Notes: generated from the sequence alone by a model not told the origin. Positions 1 to 13,693 are shown, counted from the stretch's first letter. The stretch: DNA of 64,000 bases from Pseudomonas sp. PDM15 (GCF_014851565.1 NZ_JACVAA010000002.1:124001-188000); one strand, 5' to 3'. Program-made: numbers and translations.

Positions 1-691
1 TCGCCCAGGCCGTGCAGACGGGCGACCGCCTGGCAGGCTTCCAGGGTCTGCCGCGCCGGATAACGCTGCGGCGCCGGGAAGCGACCGTCGAAGGCGCTGC
101 GACCGAACACGAAGAACTCCACGCCGGCCTCGCCATAGCTCTTGCAGAAGCGCGTATGGTTGGCCGCCCCCTCGTCGCCGAACTGGCCCACGGCTGGCAG
201 CGCGGCATGGTGGGCGAAGTGCTGTTCGCTGTCGAACATCGCACGCAGCACGCGGCTGGTGGTCGGGTGCTCGATGCTGCGGTGGAACTTGCAGTTGAGG
301 TTGGCGGCGGTGAAGTGCACGCGGCCGTCCGCAGTGTCGGCACTGGGGCTGACGGTGCAGGAGTTGGCCGTCCACATGCTGGACGCCGAGCTGACGGCGG
401 CCAGCAACGGCATGGACTGCTTGGCGACCTTGGCGATCACTTCGGCGTCAGTGCCGCTGAACCCCAGGCCACGCAGCGCGGCGACGTCCTGGCGTTCCTG
501 CGGGGCGAACACGCCCTGCTTGAAGCCCATGTCCATCAGCGCCTTCATCTTGCCCAAGCCCTGCTTGGCCGCTTCCTTCGGATTGGAAGTCGCCTGGCTG
601 TTGCTCTGCGACGCCACGTTGCCGTACGACAGGCCGCCGTAGTTGTGGGTCGGGCCGACCAGGCCATCGAAGTTCATTTCATAGGCGGACA

Positions 692-692
<1 letters not shown>
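1..692 (-). CDS. aruB: N-succinylarginine dihydrolase, 3' end outside window
   Basis: This gene (astB in enteric bacteria) encodes the second enzyme of the arginine succinyltransferase pathway, which converts N2-succinylarginine to succinylornithine, ammonia and CO2 in the cytoplasm. The N-terminus reads [20 protein letters not shown], the family signature, and about 230 residues are visible before the window edge. The ATG (692-690) shares one base with the aruD stop codon (TGATG), so translation is probably coupled. It is the last visible gene of aruC-F-G-D-B. The reading frame is intact in the visible part. Confidence 0.95.
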
Positions 693-3177
<2,485 letters not shown>

Positions 3178-3190
3178 ATTGCCTCCAGAA

Positions 3191-3282
3191 TTCTCTCCCC
3201 TCTCCTTCCGGGAGAGGGGCCGGGGTTGAGGGAAGCTCCCTCATCCGGCCCTAAGGGCCACCTTCTCCCTGAAGGAGAAGGG
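3191..3282. repeat. Inverted-repeat (ctctcccc/ggagaggg) element inside the aru operon
   Basis: The aruF-aruG gap contains two back-to-back hairpins: a CCCTCTCCTTCCGGGAGAGGG unit of pyrimidine/purine complementarity, and CCTTCTCCCTGAAGGAGAAGG further right, joined by a CCGGGGTTGAGGG linker with a complementary copy. Related units occur at 47149-47177 and 53757-53793. This matches the short palindromic repeats common between Pseudomonas genes. In the transcript it would fold strongly and could tune the aruF:aruG ratio; that effect is inferred. Confidence 0.75.
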
Positions 3283-3290
3283 TCAATGCA

Positions 3291-4307
3291 TCAAACCGCC
3301 ACCAGCCGAACGCTGGCACCCTCGCCCACACCCAGCGCCTCGGCCGCCTCGGCGCTCAGGGTCACCGGCTTGCCGGGCACCCAGTCGAGGTCGGCGACGA
3401 TGGCGCGGAAATCCTGCAGCTGGCCGTTGCTGACCAGGTACTGGCGCCCGCCCTTGCTCGGCTCGCCGACGCGGACCGGCACCATGCGGCTCTGGGCGAT
3501 GGAGCGGATGCCCGAGGTGCGCGCGTGCAGGGTCGGGCCGCCGTCGAAGATATCGATGTAGTGGTCGGTCTCGAAGCCTTCGCGCATCAGGATGTCGAAG
3601 GTCACCTGGGCGCGACTGTAGACCTGGCCCATGGCTTCCTGGGCGCTGTCCGGCAGCAGCGGCACATAGATCGGGTAGTGCGGCATCAGCTCGGCGAGGA
3701 AGGTGCGGCTCTTCAGGCCGCACAGGCGCTCGGCCTCGGTGTAGCTCATGTCGAAGAAGTTGCGGCCGACCGCGTCCCAGAACGGCGAGTCGCCCTGCTC
3801 GTCGCTGTAGCCGACGATTTCCACCACCACCGCATCGGCGAAACGCTCGGGATGGGTGGCCATGAACAGCAGGCGGCCGCGCGAGTTGAGCTCGGCGAAC
3901 GGGCTGTCGACCAGGTCGCGCTGCACGTAGAAGCTGGTCAGCAGGCTGTTGCCGGTGAGGTCGTGGCACAGCGAGAGGACGTGAATCTTGTTGTGGATCT
4001 TCAACTCGCGCGAGGCGTGCACGAAGGTCTCGTTGCGGAAGCTGTAGAAAGGTTCCGAGTAGCCGGCGGAAGCGACGATGGCCGAGCAGCCGAGCAGCTT
4101 GCCGCTGCTGCTGTCTTCGAGCACGAAGAAATAGCTCTCCTCGCCGTTGAAGATCACTTCGGCGGCGAAGGACGCCTCGGACGCGGCGATCTTGTCCCTC
4201 AGGCGACCGGCGTCGTCCGGCAGCGAAGTAACACCCACCGGACTGTCCGCAGCCAGACGCTGCACCTCGGCAAGGTCGGACATCTGCGCGGGGCGCATCA
4301 CCAGCAT
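3291..4307 (-). CDS. aruF: Arginine N-succinyltransferase, alpha subunit (AruF/AruAI)
   Basis: Paralogue of aruG and partner subunit of the heteromeric succinyltransferase that starts arginine catabolism. The 338-residue protein opens MLVMRPAQMSDLAEVQRLA and carries VGVTSLPDDAGRL and the DIFDGGPTLHART segment shared with its partner, all characteristic of AstA. A good ribosome binding site (AAAGGAGTAACGCC) precedes the ATG at 4307. It lies 169 bp downstream of aruC. The subunit name follows the order aruC-F-G-D-B known from P. aeruginosa. Confidence 0.94.
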   Translation of the reverse strand: MLVMRPAQMSDLAEVQRLAADSPVGVTSLPDDAGRLRDKIAASEASFAAEVIFNGEESYFFVLEDSSSGKLLGCSAIVASAGYSEPFYSFRNETFVHASRELKIHNKIHVLSLCHDLTGNSLLTSFYVQRDLVDSPFAELNSRGRLLFMATHPERFADAVVVEIVGYSDEQGDSPFWDAVGRNFFDMSYTEAERLCGLKSRTFLAELMPHYPIYVPLLPDSAQEAMGQVYSRAQVTFDILMREGFETDHYIDIFDGGPTLHARTSGIRSIAQSRMVPVRVGEPSKGGRQYLVSNGQLQDFRAIVADLDWVPGKPVTLSAEAAEALGVGEGASVRLVAV

Positions 4308-4329
4308 GGCGTTACTCCTTTGAACGGCC

Positions 4330-4464
4330 TTCCGCCTGGGCGGAACGGTTTTCGAATAAAAACCCCAGAAGGCTCAGGGCCTACTGGAGAAAGATCGGAG
4401 ATTCCGATCACACATGGAGCGGTTCGTCCTGAAGAAACCGGCGGCGCAACCCTGCACCGCCGCC
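4330..4464 (-). other. aruC-aruF intergenic hairpins
   Basis: The 169-bp gap between aruC and aruF contains two hairpins on the transcript: GGCGGCG-11 nt-CGCCGCC (4440-4464), just after the aruC stop, and TTCCGCC/GGCGGAA (4330-4345), just before the aruF ribosome binding site. The first is followed by a short T-rich stretch but not a full T-tract, so it looks more like an attenuating or RNA-stabilising stem than a complete terminator. aruC, which also serves biosynthesis, could therefore be expressed more than the downstream catabolic genes. Confidence 0.35.
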
Positions 4465-4476
4465 ACTGATCGCGGA

Positions 4477-6030
<1,554 letters not shown>

Positions 6031-7848
6031 CTAAGCGCTGCTCAGGCAAACCCGATTGCGTCCTTCCTGCTTGGCCCGATAGAGCGCCGCATCTGCCGCG
6101 CCAACCAGCGCCACCAGCTCATCGCGAGCAGGCGAACCAGGAATCGCCGATGCCAGGCCGATGCTGGCGGTGACCTTGATCACTTCGCCAACCAGCGGGA
6201 TATCGAGTTCAGCCAGCGCCTGGCGAATGCTCTCTGCGACCAGTTGGGCACCCTCCAAGGTGGTGTCCGGCAGAATCACCATGAACTCTTCACCGCCATA
6301 ACGGCACACCACATCGGCCTTGCGCTTGGCAAAGCCCTTGATAAGCGTCGCGACCGTCTTGAGCACGGCATCACCCGATTGGTGCCCGTGGTTGTCATTG
6401 ATGCGCTTGAAATGGTCGATATCGACCATCAGCACGGACAGCGGGCCCTTCTGCCGGCAGGCCCGCGCCCACTCTGTCGCGAGCACTTCTTCCTGATGGG
6501 CGCGGTTGTACACCCCGGTCAATCCGTCGATCGTGCTCAGCTCGCTGAGCTGGCGGTTCTTGTCGCCGAGTTCGAGCAAGGCACTGTTGAGTTCTTCGGT
6601 GCGCTCCAGCACACGCTGCTCGAGCAACGCCCGGGCCTCCTGCTCGATACGCAGGTTTTCCTGCTTCAGCAGGCGCATGCGGTCGGCCAGCGCCACCACC
6701 AGCAGGATCATCTGCAGTGCAGAGCCGATCTGCAGGGCGTACTCGGTGATATATGTGCCCGGCAGCACATGGAAGGTCTTCAGCGCATACAGCACCATGC
6801 CCAGCAGCAGAACGGTGAATGCCAGCAGGAAGAAACGCGACTGGCGATAACCGGCCCAGAAGATCCGCACCGCCACCGCAAACACCACCAGCGGGGAAAT
6901 CACCACCGACGCGGTGCTCAGGCGGATGGCCCAGTCGTAGGGCATGAACAGGCACGCCAGCGCCAGGGCGACATACAGGCGCTGCACCAGCAACAATAGG
7001 CGATCGATACGCGGCGCCAGCGTGCGGGTCTGCAGGAACGAGCGCGTCAGCAAGATCAGGGTGAGCGTGGCCACCGTGATCGACAGCGGCAGCATGCGGT
7101 TGCTCCAGCCTGGATACTGGGGCCACAGATATTCAAAGGACAGGCCATTGAGCGTCAGCTGGAACAACGCGTAGGCAGCGATGTAGGCAATGTAATAGAG
7201 ATGGCTGGCGTCCCTGACCGACAGATAGGTCAGCAGGGTGTACAGCAGCATCGACAGCAAAGCTCCGTAGTAGAGCCCCAGCAGGTAGTACTCGGTACGA
7301 CTGGTGGACACATAGTGGTGGGCGCTCGAGAGTACCGCGGGCATCTGCAGCGATCCCTCGGTCTGCACCGCCACATACAGCCAGACCGGTTCACCGAGCG
7401 GCAATGGCAACTCCACCGTGAAGTGCCGACTCTTGATCATGCGCTGGTCAAACGGGCGCCGATCACCGCCATGCTCGGCGACCAGCATCTCGCCGTGCTG
7501 GTCGAGCAGGAACACGTCGATGTTGTCCAGGGGTGGATAGCCGAACTCCAGGAACCAGTTTTCATCGCTGGTCACCTGCAGCAGCTGGGTGCGGAACCAG
7601 TAGCGCTGCTCGGTGAAACCGAAGTTCGGCGCTCCGCCGGAGTGGCGGGAGAAGCGCTGGTCGGGCAGTCGACTGATGGCATGGACATCCGCGACGAAGC
7701 TCGGATCGGCGAGAAATTCGAGATGGCTATCGAGCTCGACGCGCGGATTCTTTTCATCCAGCAACAGCAACGGATCGCTCTCGGCCGCAGCAACAGTGAC
7801 CGCACCGAAACTCATCCAGCAGCACAGCAGCATTCTTAGTAGGCGCAT
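6031..7848 (-). CDS. Membrane diguanylate cyclase, 7TMR-DISM plus GGDEF
   Basis: Predicted sensor that makes cyclic di-GMP. From the ATG at 7848 it has 605 residues: signal peptide MRLLRMLLCCW...TVAAA, a periplasmic 7TMR-DISMED2-type domain (about residues 25-170), seven membrane helices (about 180-380, e.g. YYLLGLYYGALLSMLLYTLL), a coiled coil (ENLRIEQEARALLEQRVLERTEELN) and a C-terminal GGDEF domain. The active site is GGEEF, and the RKAD five residues upstream is an intact product-inhibition site, so it should be an active, feedback-controlled cyclase. A GTG further upstream would only spoil the signal peptide. It occupies the position of a hypothetical gene between argR and aruC in P. aeruginosa. 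Confidence 0.88.
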   Translation of the reverse strand: MRLLRMLLCCWMSFGAVTVAAAESDPLLLLDEKNPRVELDSHLEFLADPSFVADVHAISRLPDQRFSRHSGGAPNFGFTEQRYWFRTQLLQVTSDENWFLEFGYPPLDNIDVFLLDQHGEMLVAEHGGDRRPFDQRMIKSRHFTVELPLPLGEPVWLYVAVQTEGSLQMPAVLSSAHHYVSTSRTEYYLLGLYYGALLSMLLYTLLTYLSVRDASHLYYIAYIAAYALFQLTLNGLSFEYLWPQYPGWSNRMLPLSITVATLTLILLTRSFLQTRTLAPRIDRLLLLVQRLYVALALACLFMPYDWAIRLSTASVVISPLVVFAVAVRIFWAGYRQSRFFLLAFTVLLLGMVLYALKTFHVLPGTYITEYALQIGSALQMILLVVALADRMRLLKQENLRIEQEARALLEQRVLERTEELNSALLELGDKNRQLSELSTIDGLTGVYNRAHQEEVLATEWARACRQKGPLSVLMVDIDHFKRINDNHGHQSGDAVLKTVATLIKGFAKRKADVVCRYGGEEFMVILPDTTLEGAQLVAESIRQALAELDIPLVGEVIKVTASIGLASAIPGSPARDELVALVGAADAALYRAKQEGRNRVCLSSA

Positions 7849-8039
7849 CGTCTCGTTGTTCGGCTCGCACCGCACTGAGCATAGTGCCGGTTTAGGGGGC
7901 CAACAAAGCGGAGCGGGCCGTGTGCTGCCGTGAACGCCAGCTCATGCCCGCCAGGTCATTGCGCAACACCAGGCGCGGCATTGCAGCTACCGAGTCTCAT
8001 CGCAATGGCGCAATAGCACCGATAAACGGCGAACCAGAG

Positions 8040-9026
8040 CTATCCGCGCTCGACGGAAGCCGGCGCGATCTCGAAGGGGCTGGCGCTGCGGCGCTGGTTG
8101 CGATCTTCCCGCGGCGTGGCGCCGAAGAAGTTGCGGTAGGCGCTGGAGAAATGCGGGCCGGAGGAGAAGCCGCAGGACAGGCCGATCTGGATGATCGATT
8201 TGCTGGTCTGCATCAGCAGCTGACGCGCCTTGTTCAGGCGCAGCTCCAGATAGTACTGGCTGGGCACACGATTGAGGTACTGCTTGAAGATGCGCTCCAG
8301 CTGGCGACGCGACACGCACACGTGCTGAGCGATCTCGTCGGTGGTCAGCGGCTCCTCGATGTTGGCTTCCATCAGCAGCACCGCCTGGGTCAGCTTGGGG
8401 TGGCTGGAGCCGATGCGGTTCTGCAGCGGGATGCGCTGGCGCTCGCCGCCTTCGCGGATGCGCTCGACCACCAGCTCTTCGCTCACCGCACCGGCCAGCT
8501 CGGCGCCATGGTCGCGAGCCAGCACGGCCAGCAGCAGGTCGAGCACGGCCAGGCCACCACAGGCACTGAGGCGGTCACGGTCCCAGTCGAACAGATGGCT
8601 GGTGGCGATGACCTTGGGGAAGCGCTCGGTGAAATCGTCCTGCCAGCGCCAGTGCACGGCGGCGCGATAGCCGTCGAGCAGGCCGAGCTGGGCCAGCGGG
8701 TATACCCCGGCGGACAGGCCGCCGATGGCGATACCGGCACGCGCCAGTTGCTTCAGCGCCGAGGACAGCGCCGGCGCCACTTGCGCGGGCGGCTCGTCGG
8801 CCAGCAGGAACAGCTTGCTGCAACCCTCCAGGCGACCGGCCCAGGGCTCGCCCGGCATCTGCCAGGCTCCCGCGCTGGGCGTATCGGCCTGCAGGAAACG
8901 CAGTTCGTAGGACACTTCCGGATGAACGCGCTGTGCCACACGCACAGCCTCCTCGGCCAGGGCCAGGGTCATGGGCCTGGTTTCTGGCCAGATCAGGAAG
9001 GCAATGCAGTGGGCAGTCGAGGTCAT
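8040..9026 (-). CDS. argR: Arginine-responsive AraC-family regulator ArgR
   Basis: Transcriptional regulator of arginine transport and catabolism in pseudomonads, unrelated to enteric ArgR. The 328-residue protein has an N-terminal DJ-1/PfpI-like domain (IAFLIWPETRPMTLALAEEA, then GGLSAGVYPLAQLGLL and SHLFDWDRDRLSACGG) and a C-terminal AraC helix-turn-helix pair (about 225-320: TTDEIAQHVCVSRRQLERIFKQ and SIIQIGLSCGFSSGPHFSSAYR). It lies 16 bp after aotP and is the last gene of the aot operon, as in P. aeruginosa, where the operon is autoinduced. Candidate binding sites precede aotJ and aruC. Confidence 0.93.
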   Translation of the reverse strand: MTSTAHCIAFLIWPETRPMTLALAEEAVRVAQRVHPEVSYELRFLQADTPSAGAWQMPGEPWAGRLEGCSKLFLLADEPPAQVAPALSSALKQLARAGIAIGGLSAGVYPLAQLGLLDGYRAAVHWRWQDDFTERFPKVIATSHLFDWDRDRLSACGGLAVLDLLLAVLARDHGAELAGAVSEELVVERIREGGERQRIPLQNRIGSSHPKLTQAVLLMEANIEEPLTTDEIAQHVCVSRRQLERIFKQYLNRVPSQYYLELRLNKARQLLMQTSKSIIQIGLSCGFSSGPHFSSAYRNFFGATPREDRNQRRSASPFEIAPASVERG

Positions 9027-9042
9027 GGAGGCAGTCTAGTGC

Positions 9043-9807
9043 TTACTTCAGGCTGCCGGAAAGGAACTGCTTCAGGCGCTCGGATTGCGGATTGGCCAGC
9101 ACCTCTTTCGGGCAGCCGGTTTCTTCCACCAGCCCCTTGTGCAGGAAGATCAGCTGGTTGGACACCTCGCGGGCGAAGCCCATCTCGTGGGTCACCACCA
9201 CCATGGTGCGGCCTTCCTGGGCCAGGTCCTGCATCACCTTGAGCACTTCGCCCACCAGCTCCGGGTCGAGGGCCGAGGTCGGCTCGTCGAACAGCATGAC
9301 CTCCGGCTCCATGGCCAGGGCACGGGCGATGGCCACGCGCTGCTGCTCACCACCGGACATATGGGCCGGATAGGCGTCCTTGCGGTGCGCCACGCCGACC
9401 TTGGCCAGGTAGTGCTCGGCCTTCTCGATGGCTTCCTTCTTCGGCACGCCGAGCACGTGCACGGGCGCCTCGATGACGTTCTCCAGGGCGCTCATGTGCG
9501 ACCACAGGTTGAAGTGCTGGAACACCATGGACAGGCGCGAGCGCATGCGCTGCAGCTGCTTGGCATCGGCGGCCTTGAGCGCGCCGTCCTTGTTGGCCAC
9601 CAGCTTGAGCTCTTCGCCGTTGAGCAGGATCTTGCCGCCGCGGGGCTGCTCGAGCATGTTGATACAGCGCAGGAAGGTGCTCTTGCCCGAGCCGGAGGAG
9701 CCGATGATGCTGATCACGTCGCCAGCCTTGGCCGCCAGGGACACGCCTTTCAGCACTTCGTGGTCGCCGTAGCGTTTGTGCAGATCCTGAACTTCGAGTT
9801 TGTACAT
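9043..9807 (-). CDS. aotP: Arginine/ornithine ABC transporter, ATP-binding protein
   Basis: ATPase of the basic amino acid importer, acting at the inner membrane with AotQ and AotM. The 254-residue sequence has all ABC motifs: Walker [11 protein letters not shown]-loop [11 protein letters not shown], signature [16 protein letters not shown], Walker [15 protein letters not shown] and the switch histidine in VVVTHEMGF. It is typical of the HisP/GlnQ class. It lies 19 bp after aotO and 16 bp before argR, so is cotranscribed with both. Confidence 0.95.
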   Translation of the reverse strand: MYKLEVQDLHKRYGDHEVLKGVSLAAKAGDVISIIGSSGSGKSTFLRCINMLEQPRGGKILLNGEELKLVANKDGALKAADAKQLQRMRSRLSMVFQHFNLWSHMSALENVIEAPVHVLGVPKKEAIEKAEHYLAKVGVAHRKDAYPAHMSGGEQQRVAIARALAMEPEVMLFDEPTSALDPELVGEVLKVMQDLAQEGRTMVVVTHEMGFAREVSNQLIFLHKGLVEETGCPKEVLANPQSERLKQFLSGSLK

Positions 9808-9826
9808 GGTTGGGCTCTCGTATGGC

Positions 9827-10939
9827 TCAGTCGCTCAGCAGGCGACCCTGACGAATGGGTTGATGACCGGCCACCTTGGCCAGCCAGAGTCCGGGTTGGG
9901 CGAAGCGCAGGCGCTCGCGCACGTAGAGCACGCCGGAGGTGGAAGCGCGCACGATGCTGTGGCGATCCTCCAGCGGGTCGATGACTTCGAACAGCGGATC
10001 GCCAGCCACCACCCAGGCGCCGACCGGCTGCAGGAAGCTGACCACGCCGGCGTGCGGCGCGTAGGCGTACTCGGCGCCGGCAAAGGGCGTAGCCACGCAG
10101 CTCGGGGCGGGCGCCACCGGCCAGTCGCCGTCGATCAGGCCGTGTTCGGCGAGGCAGGCGAGGATGGCCTCGGCACTGGCCTCGGCGCGCTCGCGTTCGG
10201 TATCCAGCATGCCGCCCAGCTCCACCGTCGCCGCCTGGCAGGCCAGCGGTACAGCCGCCCGCGGGAAGCTGCGCGAAAGGCGCAGCCAGGCCATGGAGCA
10301 GGCCTCGTCGAAAGAGCTGCCACCGGTGTCCTCGGCCACCAGCACGGCACCTGCCTGCAGGCGTGCAGCCAGGCTGGCGAAGGCCTCGGTCTGCTGCGGA
10401 ATCATGTACAGGTGCGCCACCGCATCGAAGTCGCAATGCAGGTCGAGCACCAGATCGGCATCGCAGGCGTGGCGCAGCAGCAGGCGCTGCAGGCCCTGCA
10501 GTTCGGAGCCGGCGCCCGGCAGCGCATCCAGGCCGTCGAGCATGGACTGGCGAATCAGCCGCACATTGGCCTGGGCATCATCGCCCAGACGGCCCTGCAG
10601 CTGCGGCGACACCAGCGCGGCCAGGTCGGTGAAGTCACGGTTGAAGTTCTTGCCGCTGCCCAGCTCGAAACGCCCCTGGCTGGTGGCCTGGAACATCTGG
10701 CCGAGGCCGATGGGATTGGCCACCGGCACCAGTTCGACCACGCCCTGCAGGCGACCCTGCCCTTCCAGCTCGGCCAGGCGACGCTTGAGCTCCACCGCCA
10801 CGCGCATGCCCGGCAGCTCGTCGGCGTGCAGGCTGGCCTGGATATAGGCCTTGCGCTCACCCGCGCCGAAACGAAACACGCTCAGCGTGCGTTCGGTGCC
10901 GGGGCAGCCCCAGGGCAGGCGGTGGTCGATGCGTTGCAT
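9827..10939 (-). CDS. aotO: Succinylglutamate desuccinylase/aspartoacylase-family protein AotO
   Basis: A 370-residue M14-like zinc hydrolase encoded inside the transporter operon. Zinc-site features are [15 protein letters not shown] near the N-terminus and [16 protein letters not shown] in the middle; the C-terminal part resembles the barrel-like tail of the AstE/aspartoacylase family. In P. aeruginosa the equivalent gene lies in the same place and, as I recall, is not needed for uptake, so its true substrate is unclear; deacylation of an arginine-derived compound is a reasonable inference. Gaps to aotM (10 bp) and aotP (19 bp) fit one operon. Confidence 0.85.
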   Translation of the reverse strand: MQRIDHRLPWGCPGTERTLSVFRFGAGERKAYIQASLHADELPGMRVAVELKRRLAELEGQGRLQGVVELVPVANPIGLGQMFQATSQGRFELGSGKNFNRDFTDLAALVSPQLQGRLGDDAQANVRLIRQSMLDGLDALPGAGSELQGLQRLLLRHACDADLVLDLHCDFDAVAHLYMIPQQTEAFASLAARLQAGAVLVAEDTGGSSFDEACSMAWLRLSRSFPRAAVPLACQAATVELGGMLDTERERAEASAEAILACLAEHGLIDGDWPVAPAPSCVATPFAGAEYAYAPHAGVVSFLQPVGAWVVAGDPLFEVIDPLEDRHSIVRASTSGVLYVRERLRFAQPGLWLAKVAGHQPIRQGRLLSD

Positions 10940-10949
10940 GGCGTCGGTC

Positions 10950-11648
10950 TCAGTGCTTGCGCGGGGCCAGGTAGGCCAGCCAGCGGCGCTCGGCCAGCTT
11001 GAACAGGCGCACCAGGATGAAGGTCAGGCACAGGTAGAACACGCCGGCAGTGATGTAGGCCTCGAACGGCAGGTAGTACTGCGAGTTGACGGTCTTGGCC
11101 GCACCGGTGATGTCGATCAGGGTCACCACCGAGGCCAGGCTGGTGGTGTGCAGCATCATGATCACCTCGTTGCTGTACTGCGGCAGTGCACGGCGCAGGG
11201 CGGACGGCAGGAGGATGCGGCGATACAGCTTGCCACGCGACATGCCCATGGCCTTGGCCGCCTCGATCTCACCATAAGGCGTGGCTTTGAGGCTGCCAGC
11301 GAGGATCTCGGCGCTGTAGGCGCTGGTGTTGATGGCGAATGCCAGGCACGCGCAGAAGGTGGCGTTGGACAGGTAGGGCCACATGAAGCTCTCACGCACC
11401 GCCTCGAACTGGGCCAGGCCGTAGTACAGCAGGTACAGCTGCACCAGCATGGGGGTGCCACGGATCACATAGGTATAGAGCCAGGCCGGGAAGTTGATCG
11501 CGGCCTGCTTGGACACGCGCATCATGGCCAGCGGCACGGCTGCCAGCAGGCCAACGGCCAGGGAAATCACCAGCAGCTTGAGGGTGACCAGCACGCCGCC
11601 GAAGTACAGCGGCAGGCTGTCGAGTACCACGTTGTAGTCGAAAAGCAT
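10950..11648 (-). CDS. aotM: Arginine/ornithine ABC transporter permease AotM
   Basis: Inner-membrane permease subunit, 232 residues, of the His/Glu/Gln/Arg-type (HEQRO) importer family. It has about five membrane helices and the cytoplasmic EAA loop, which contacts the ATPase, visible as GEIEAAKAMGMSRGKLYRRILLPSALRRALPQY. It lies 10 bp after aotQ and 10 bp before aotO. Pairing with AotQ follows the known heterodimeric arrangement of the HisQM family. Confidence 0.93.
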   Translation of the reverse strand: MLFDYNVVLDSLPLYFGGVLVTLKLLVISLAVGLLAAVPLAMMRVSKQAAINFPAWLYTYVIRGTPMLVQLYLLYYGLAQFEAVRESFMWPYLSNATFCACLAFAINTSAYSAEILAGSLKATPYGEIEAAKAMGMSRGKLYRRILLPSALRRALPQYSNEVIMMLHTTSLASVVTLIDITGAAKTVNSQYYLPFEAYITAGVFYLCLTFILVRLFKLAERRWLAYLAPRKH

Positions 11649-11658
11649 GACAACTCCC

Positions 11659-12348
11659 TCAGATTTCGGCCGTCTTCACGCCGACCGAATAGCGGCGTTC
11701 GAGGTAGCGCAACACCACCAGCGACACGCTGGTCAGCGCCAGATAGATGGCTGCCGCCAGAAGGATGTAGGTAAAGGGCTCGCGGGTCGCGTCGCCGGCG
11801 CTCTTGGCGCGGGCCATCATGTCCTGCAGGCCGACCAGGGAAATCAGCGCGGTGGCCTTGACCAGCACCAACCAGCTGTTGGTCACGCCGGGAATGGCCA
11901 GGCGGATCATCTGCGGCACCAGGATGCGGAAGAACACTCGCAGCGGGCTCATGCCGTAGGCCATGCCCGCCTCGCCCTGGCCCTTGGGGATAGCCATGAA
12001 GGCACCACGGAAGGTCTCGGACAGGTAGGCGCCATAGATGAAGCCCAGGGTACCGACACCGGCAATGAACGGATTGATGTCGATGTAATCATCGAAGCCC
12101 ACCAGCGGGGCGATACGATTCACCAGATCCTGGCCGCCATAGAAGATCAGCAGGATCAGTACCAGATCGGGAATGCCGCGAATCACGGTGGCGTAGGCAT
12201 CGCCCATCAGGGCCAGCCACTTCATGGGCGACAGGCGACAGGCCGCACCGAACAGACCGAGCACGATGGCCACCGCCATCGATAGCGCGGCCAGCTGCAC
12301 GGTGAGCCAAGCGCCATCGAGAATGGTCGAGCCGTAGCCGTTGAACAT
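11659..12348 (-). CDS. aotQ: Arginine/ornithine ABC transporter permease AotQ
   Basis: Second permease subunit of the basic amino acid importer, 229 residues. The EAA-loop equivalent reads GQGEAGMAYGMSPLRVFFRILVPQMIRLAIPG. Membrane helices are clear at the N-terminus (LTVQLAALSMAVAIVLGLFG) and C-terminus (YILLAAAIYLALTSVSLVVL). It is the first gene after aotJ, separated by 129 bp that include a strong hairpin, and is followed closely by aotM. Confidence 0.93.
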   Translation of the reverse strand: MFNGYGSTILDGAWLTVQLAALSMAVAIVLGLFGAACRLSPMKWLALMGDAYATVIRGIPDLVLILLIFYGGQDLVNRIAPLVGFDDYIDINPFIAGVGTLGFIYGAYLSETFRGAFMAIPKGQGEAGMAYGMSPLRVFFRILVPQMIRLAIPGVTNSWLVLVKATALISLVGLQDMMARAKSAGDATREPFTYILLAAAIYLALTSVSLVVLRYLERRYSVGVKTAEI

Positions 12349-12419
12349 GGAATCTATCCTCTGGATACACAGGAGGAGGCCCTTGCTAGGGCGGGGCTGG
12401 GTGAGTCCGGCAGAGCTGC

Positions 12420-12470
12420 GCGCTCACCCGGCCCGCGCACCACCCTCCCCGGCACGGGAAGGGTGAGCGC
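12420..12470 (-). other. 3' stem-loop between aotJ and aotQ
   Basis: A perfect 10-bp inverted repeat, GCGCTCACCC (minus strand) with GGGTGAGCGC, encloses a second stem CCCTTCCCG/CGGGGAGGG just after the aotJ stop. There is no T-tract, so it is unlikely to be a full terminator. Such stems after the binding-protein gene often protect its message and hold downstream permease levels lower; that role here is inferred. Confidence 0.5.
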
Positions 12471-12477
12471 TGCGGCG

Positions 12478-13254
12478 TTACTCGCCGTAGACGTTGAACT
12501 GGAAGTACTTGTCCTGCACTTCCTTGTATTTGCCGTTGGCGCGGATCGCCAGGATGGCGGCGCTGATCTTGTCGGCCAGGGCCTTGTCGCCCTTGCGTAC
12601 GGCGATGCCGGCACCGTTGCCGAAGTATTTCTCTTCGGTGTAGTCCGGGCCTACCAGGGCGAAGCCCTTGCCGGCGTCGGTCTTGAGGAAGCCGTCATCG
12701 ATGTTGACGACGTCGGCCAGGGTGGCGTCCAGACGACCCGAGGCCAGGTCGAGGAAGATCTCGTTCTGCGAGCTGTAGCGCACCACTTCGACGCCGGCCG
12801 GGGCGAAGACTTCGGTGGCGTAGCGGTCGTAGATGGAAGCGCGCTGCACGCCAACCTTCTTGCCTTTCAGGTCCACCAGCGGGTCTTTCAGCTCGGTACC
12901 GGCCTTCATCGCCAGCTTGGCGGGGGTGTGGTAGTACTTGCCGGTGAAGTCCACGGACTTCTTGCGCTCTTCGGTGATGGACATGGACGACAGCACGGCG
13001 TCGAACTTGCGCACCTTGAGGGCCGGGATCAGGCCGTCGAACTCCTGCTCGATCCACTGGCACTTGACCTTCATCTCTTCACACAGGGCGTTGCCGATGT
13101 CGTAGTCGAAGCCGGTGATGCTGCCGTCGGGCTGCTTGAAGGCGAAGGGTGGGTAGGCCGCCTCGATACCAATGCGCAGCGGTTTGTCTTCTGCCTGGAC
13201 CAGCGCACTGAAAGCGGTCAGCGCCAGTGCGCCGAGAAGTACGATCTTCTTCAT
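12478..13254 (-). CDS. aotJ: Arginine/ornithine-binding periplasmic protein
   Basis: Substrate-binding component of the AotJQMP importer. I chose ATG 13254 (GAAGGAGCACAAG upstream), giving 258 residues with signal peptide MKKIVLLGALALTAFSALVQA cleaved after AQA-type residues. The mature protein has the family-3 solute-binding signature GFDYDIGNALCEEMKVKCQW, and LRIGIEAAYPPFAFKQPDG at the N-terminus. First gene of the operon, preceded by a long upstream region with an ArgR-like operator. An in-frame extension upstream to 13386 lacks protein character. Confidence 0.95.
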   Translation of the reverse strand: MKKIVLLGALALTAFSALVQAEDKPLRIGIEAAYPPFAFKQPDGSITGFDYDIGNALCEEMKVKCQWIEQEFDGLIPALKVRKFDAVLSSMSITEERKKSVDFTGKYYHTPAKLAMKAGTELKDPLVDLKGKKVGVQRASIYDRYATEVFAPAGVEVVRYSSQNEIFLDLASGRLDATLADVVNIDDGFLKTDAGKGFALVGPDYTEEKYFGNGAGIAVRKGDKALADKISAAILAIRANGKYKEVQDKYFQFNVYGE

Positions 13255-13406
13255 CTTGTGCTCCTTCGAATGGGTACAGCGTTTGGCAGAATGAGGTTCG
13301 CCATGGCCATTGGTGAATTGTAGAAAGTGTCGCCATGTTTGCCGGCACAGAATGTGCGGCAACAGGCTCGGCCAAGTGGGCGGCATTCTATCGACCGGGG
13401 ATAGGT

Positions 13407-13448
13407 CGATATTTCTTCAAAGCGACAACAAATTACAGAAGGGCAGGA
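13407..13448 (-). promoter_or_regulatory. ArgR-like operator upstream of aotJ
   Basis: On the minus strand, TGTCGCTTTGAAGAAA (13407-13427) is an exact TGTCGC-N8-AA half-site. The 21 bp before it (13428-13448), TCCTGCCCTTCTGTAA, is a direct-repeat partner with three of six core bases and the AA pair conserved. The pair lies about 150-195 bp upstream of the aotJ ATG. The 495-bp interval 13255-13749 otherwise contains the acs terminator and no gene that I can support. Confidence 0.5.
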
Positions 13449-13693
13449 CGGGCGCGCGGCGCGTATTGACAGGTCAACCGAAACGTGACCGGCAGGACAT
13501 AAAAATACAACCCGGTATTCAGGCAATAAGCACGCCAGCTCTGGCCAACCCGCGGAATTCAAGGGGTGCGATGCCCTCCCCCGGTTTTCCTGGCCCACCG
13601 GAGGGCCGCGGGTGTTCCCGGCCGCCCCGAATCGGCGCACGGCGTTACACCGGGCGTTACACCTTAATCGGGAAAAATCGGTATTCGACGGCG

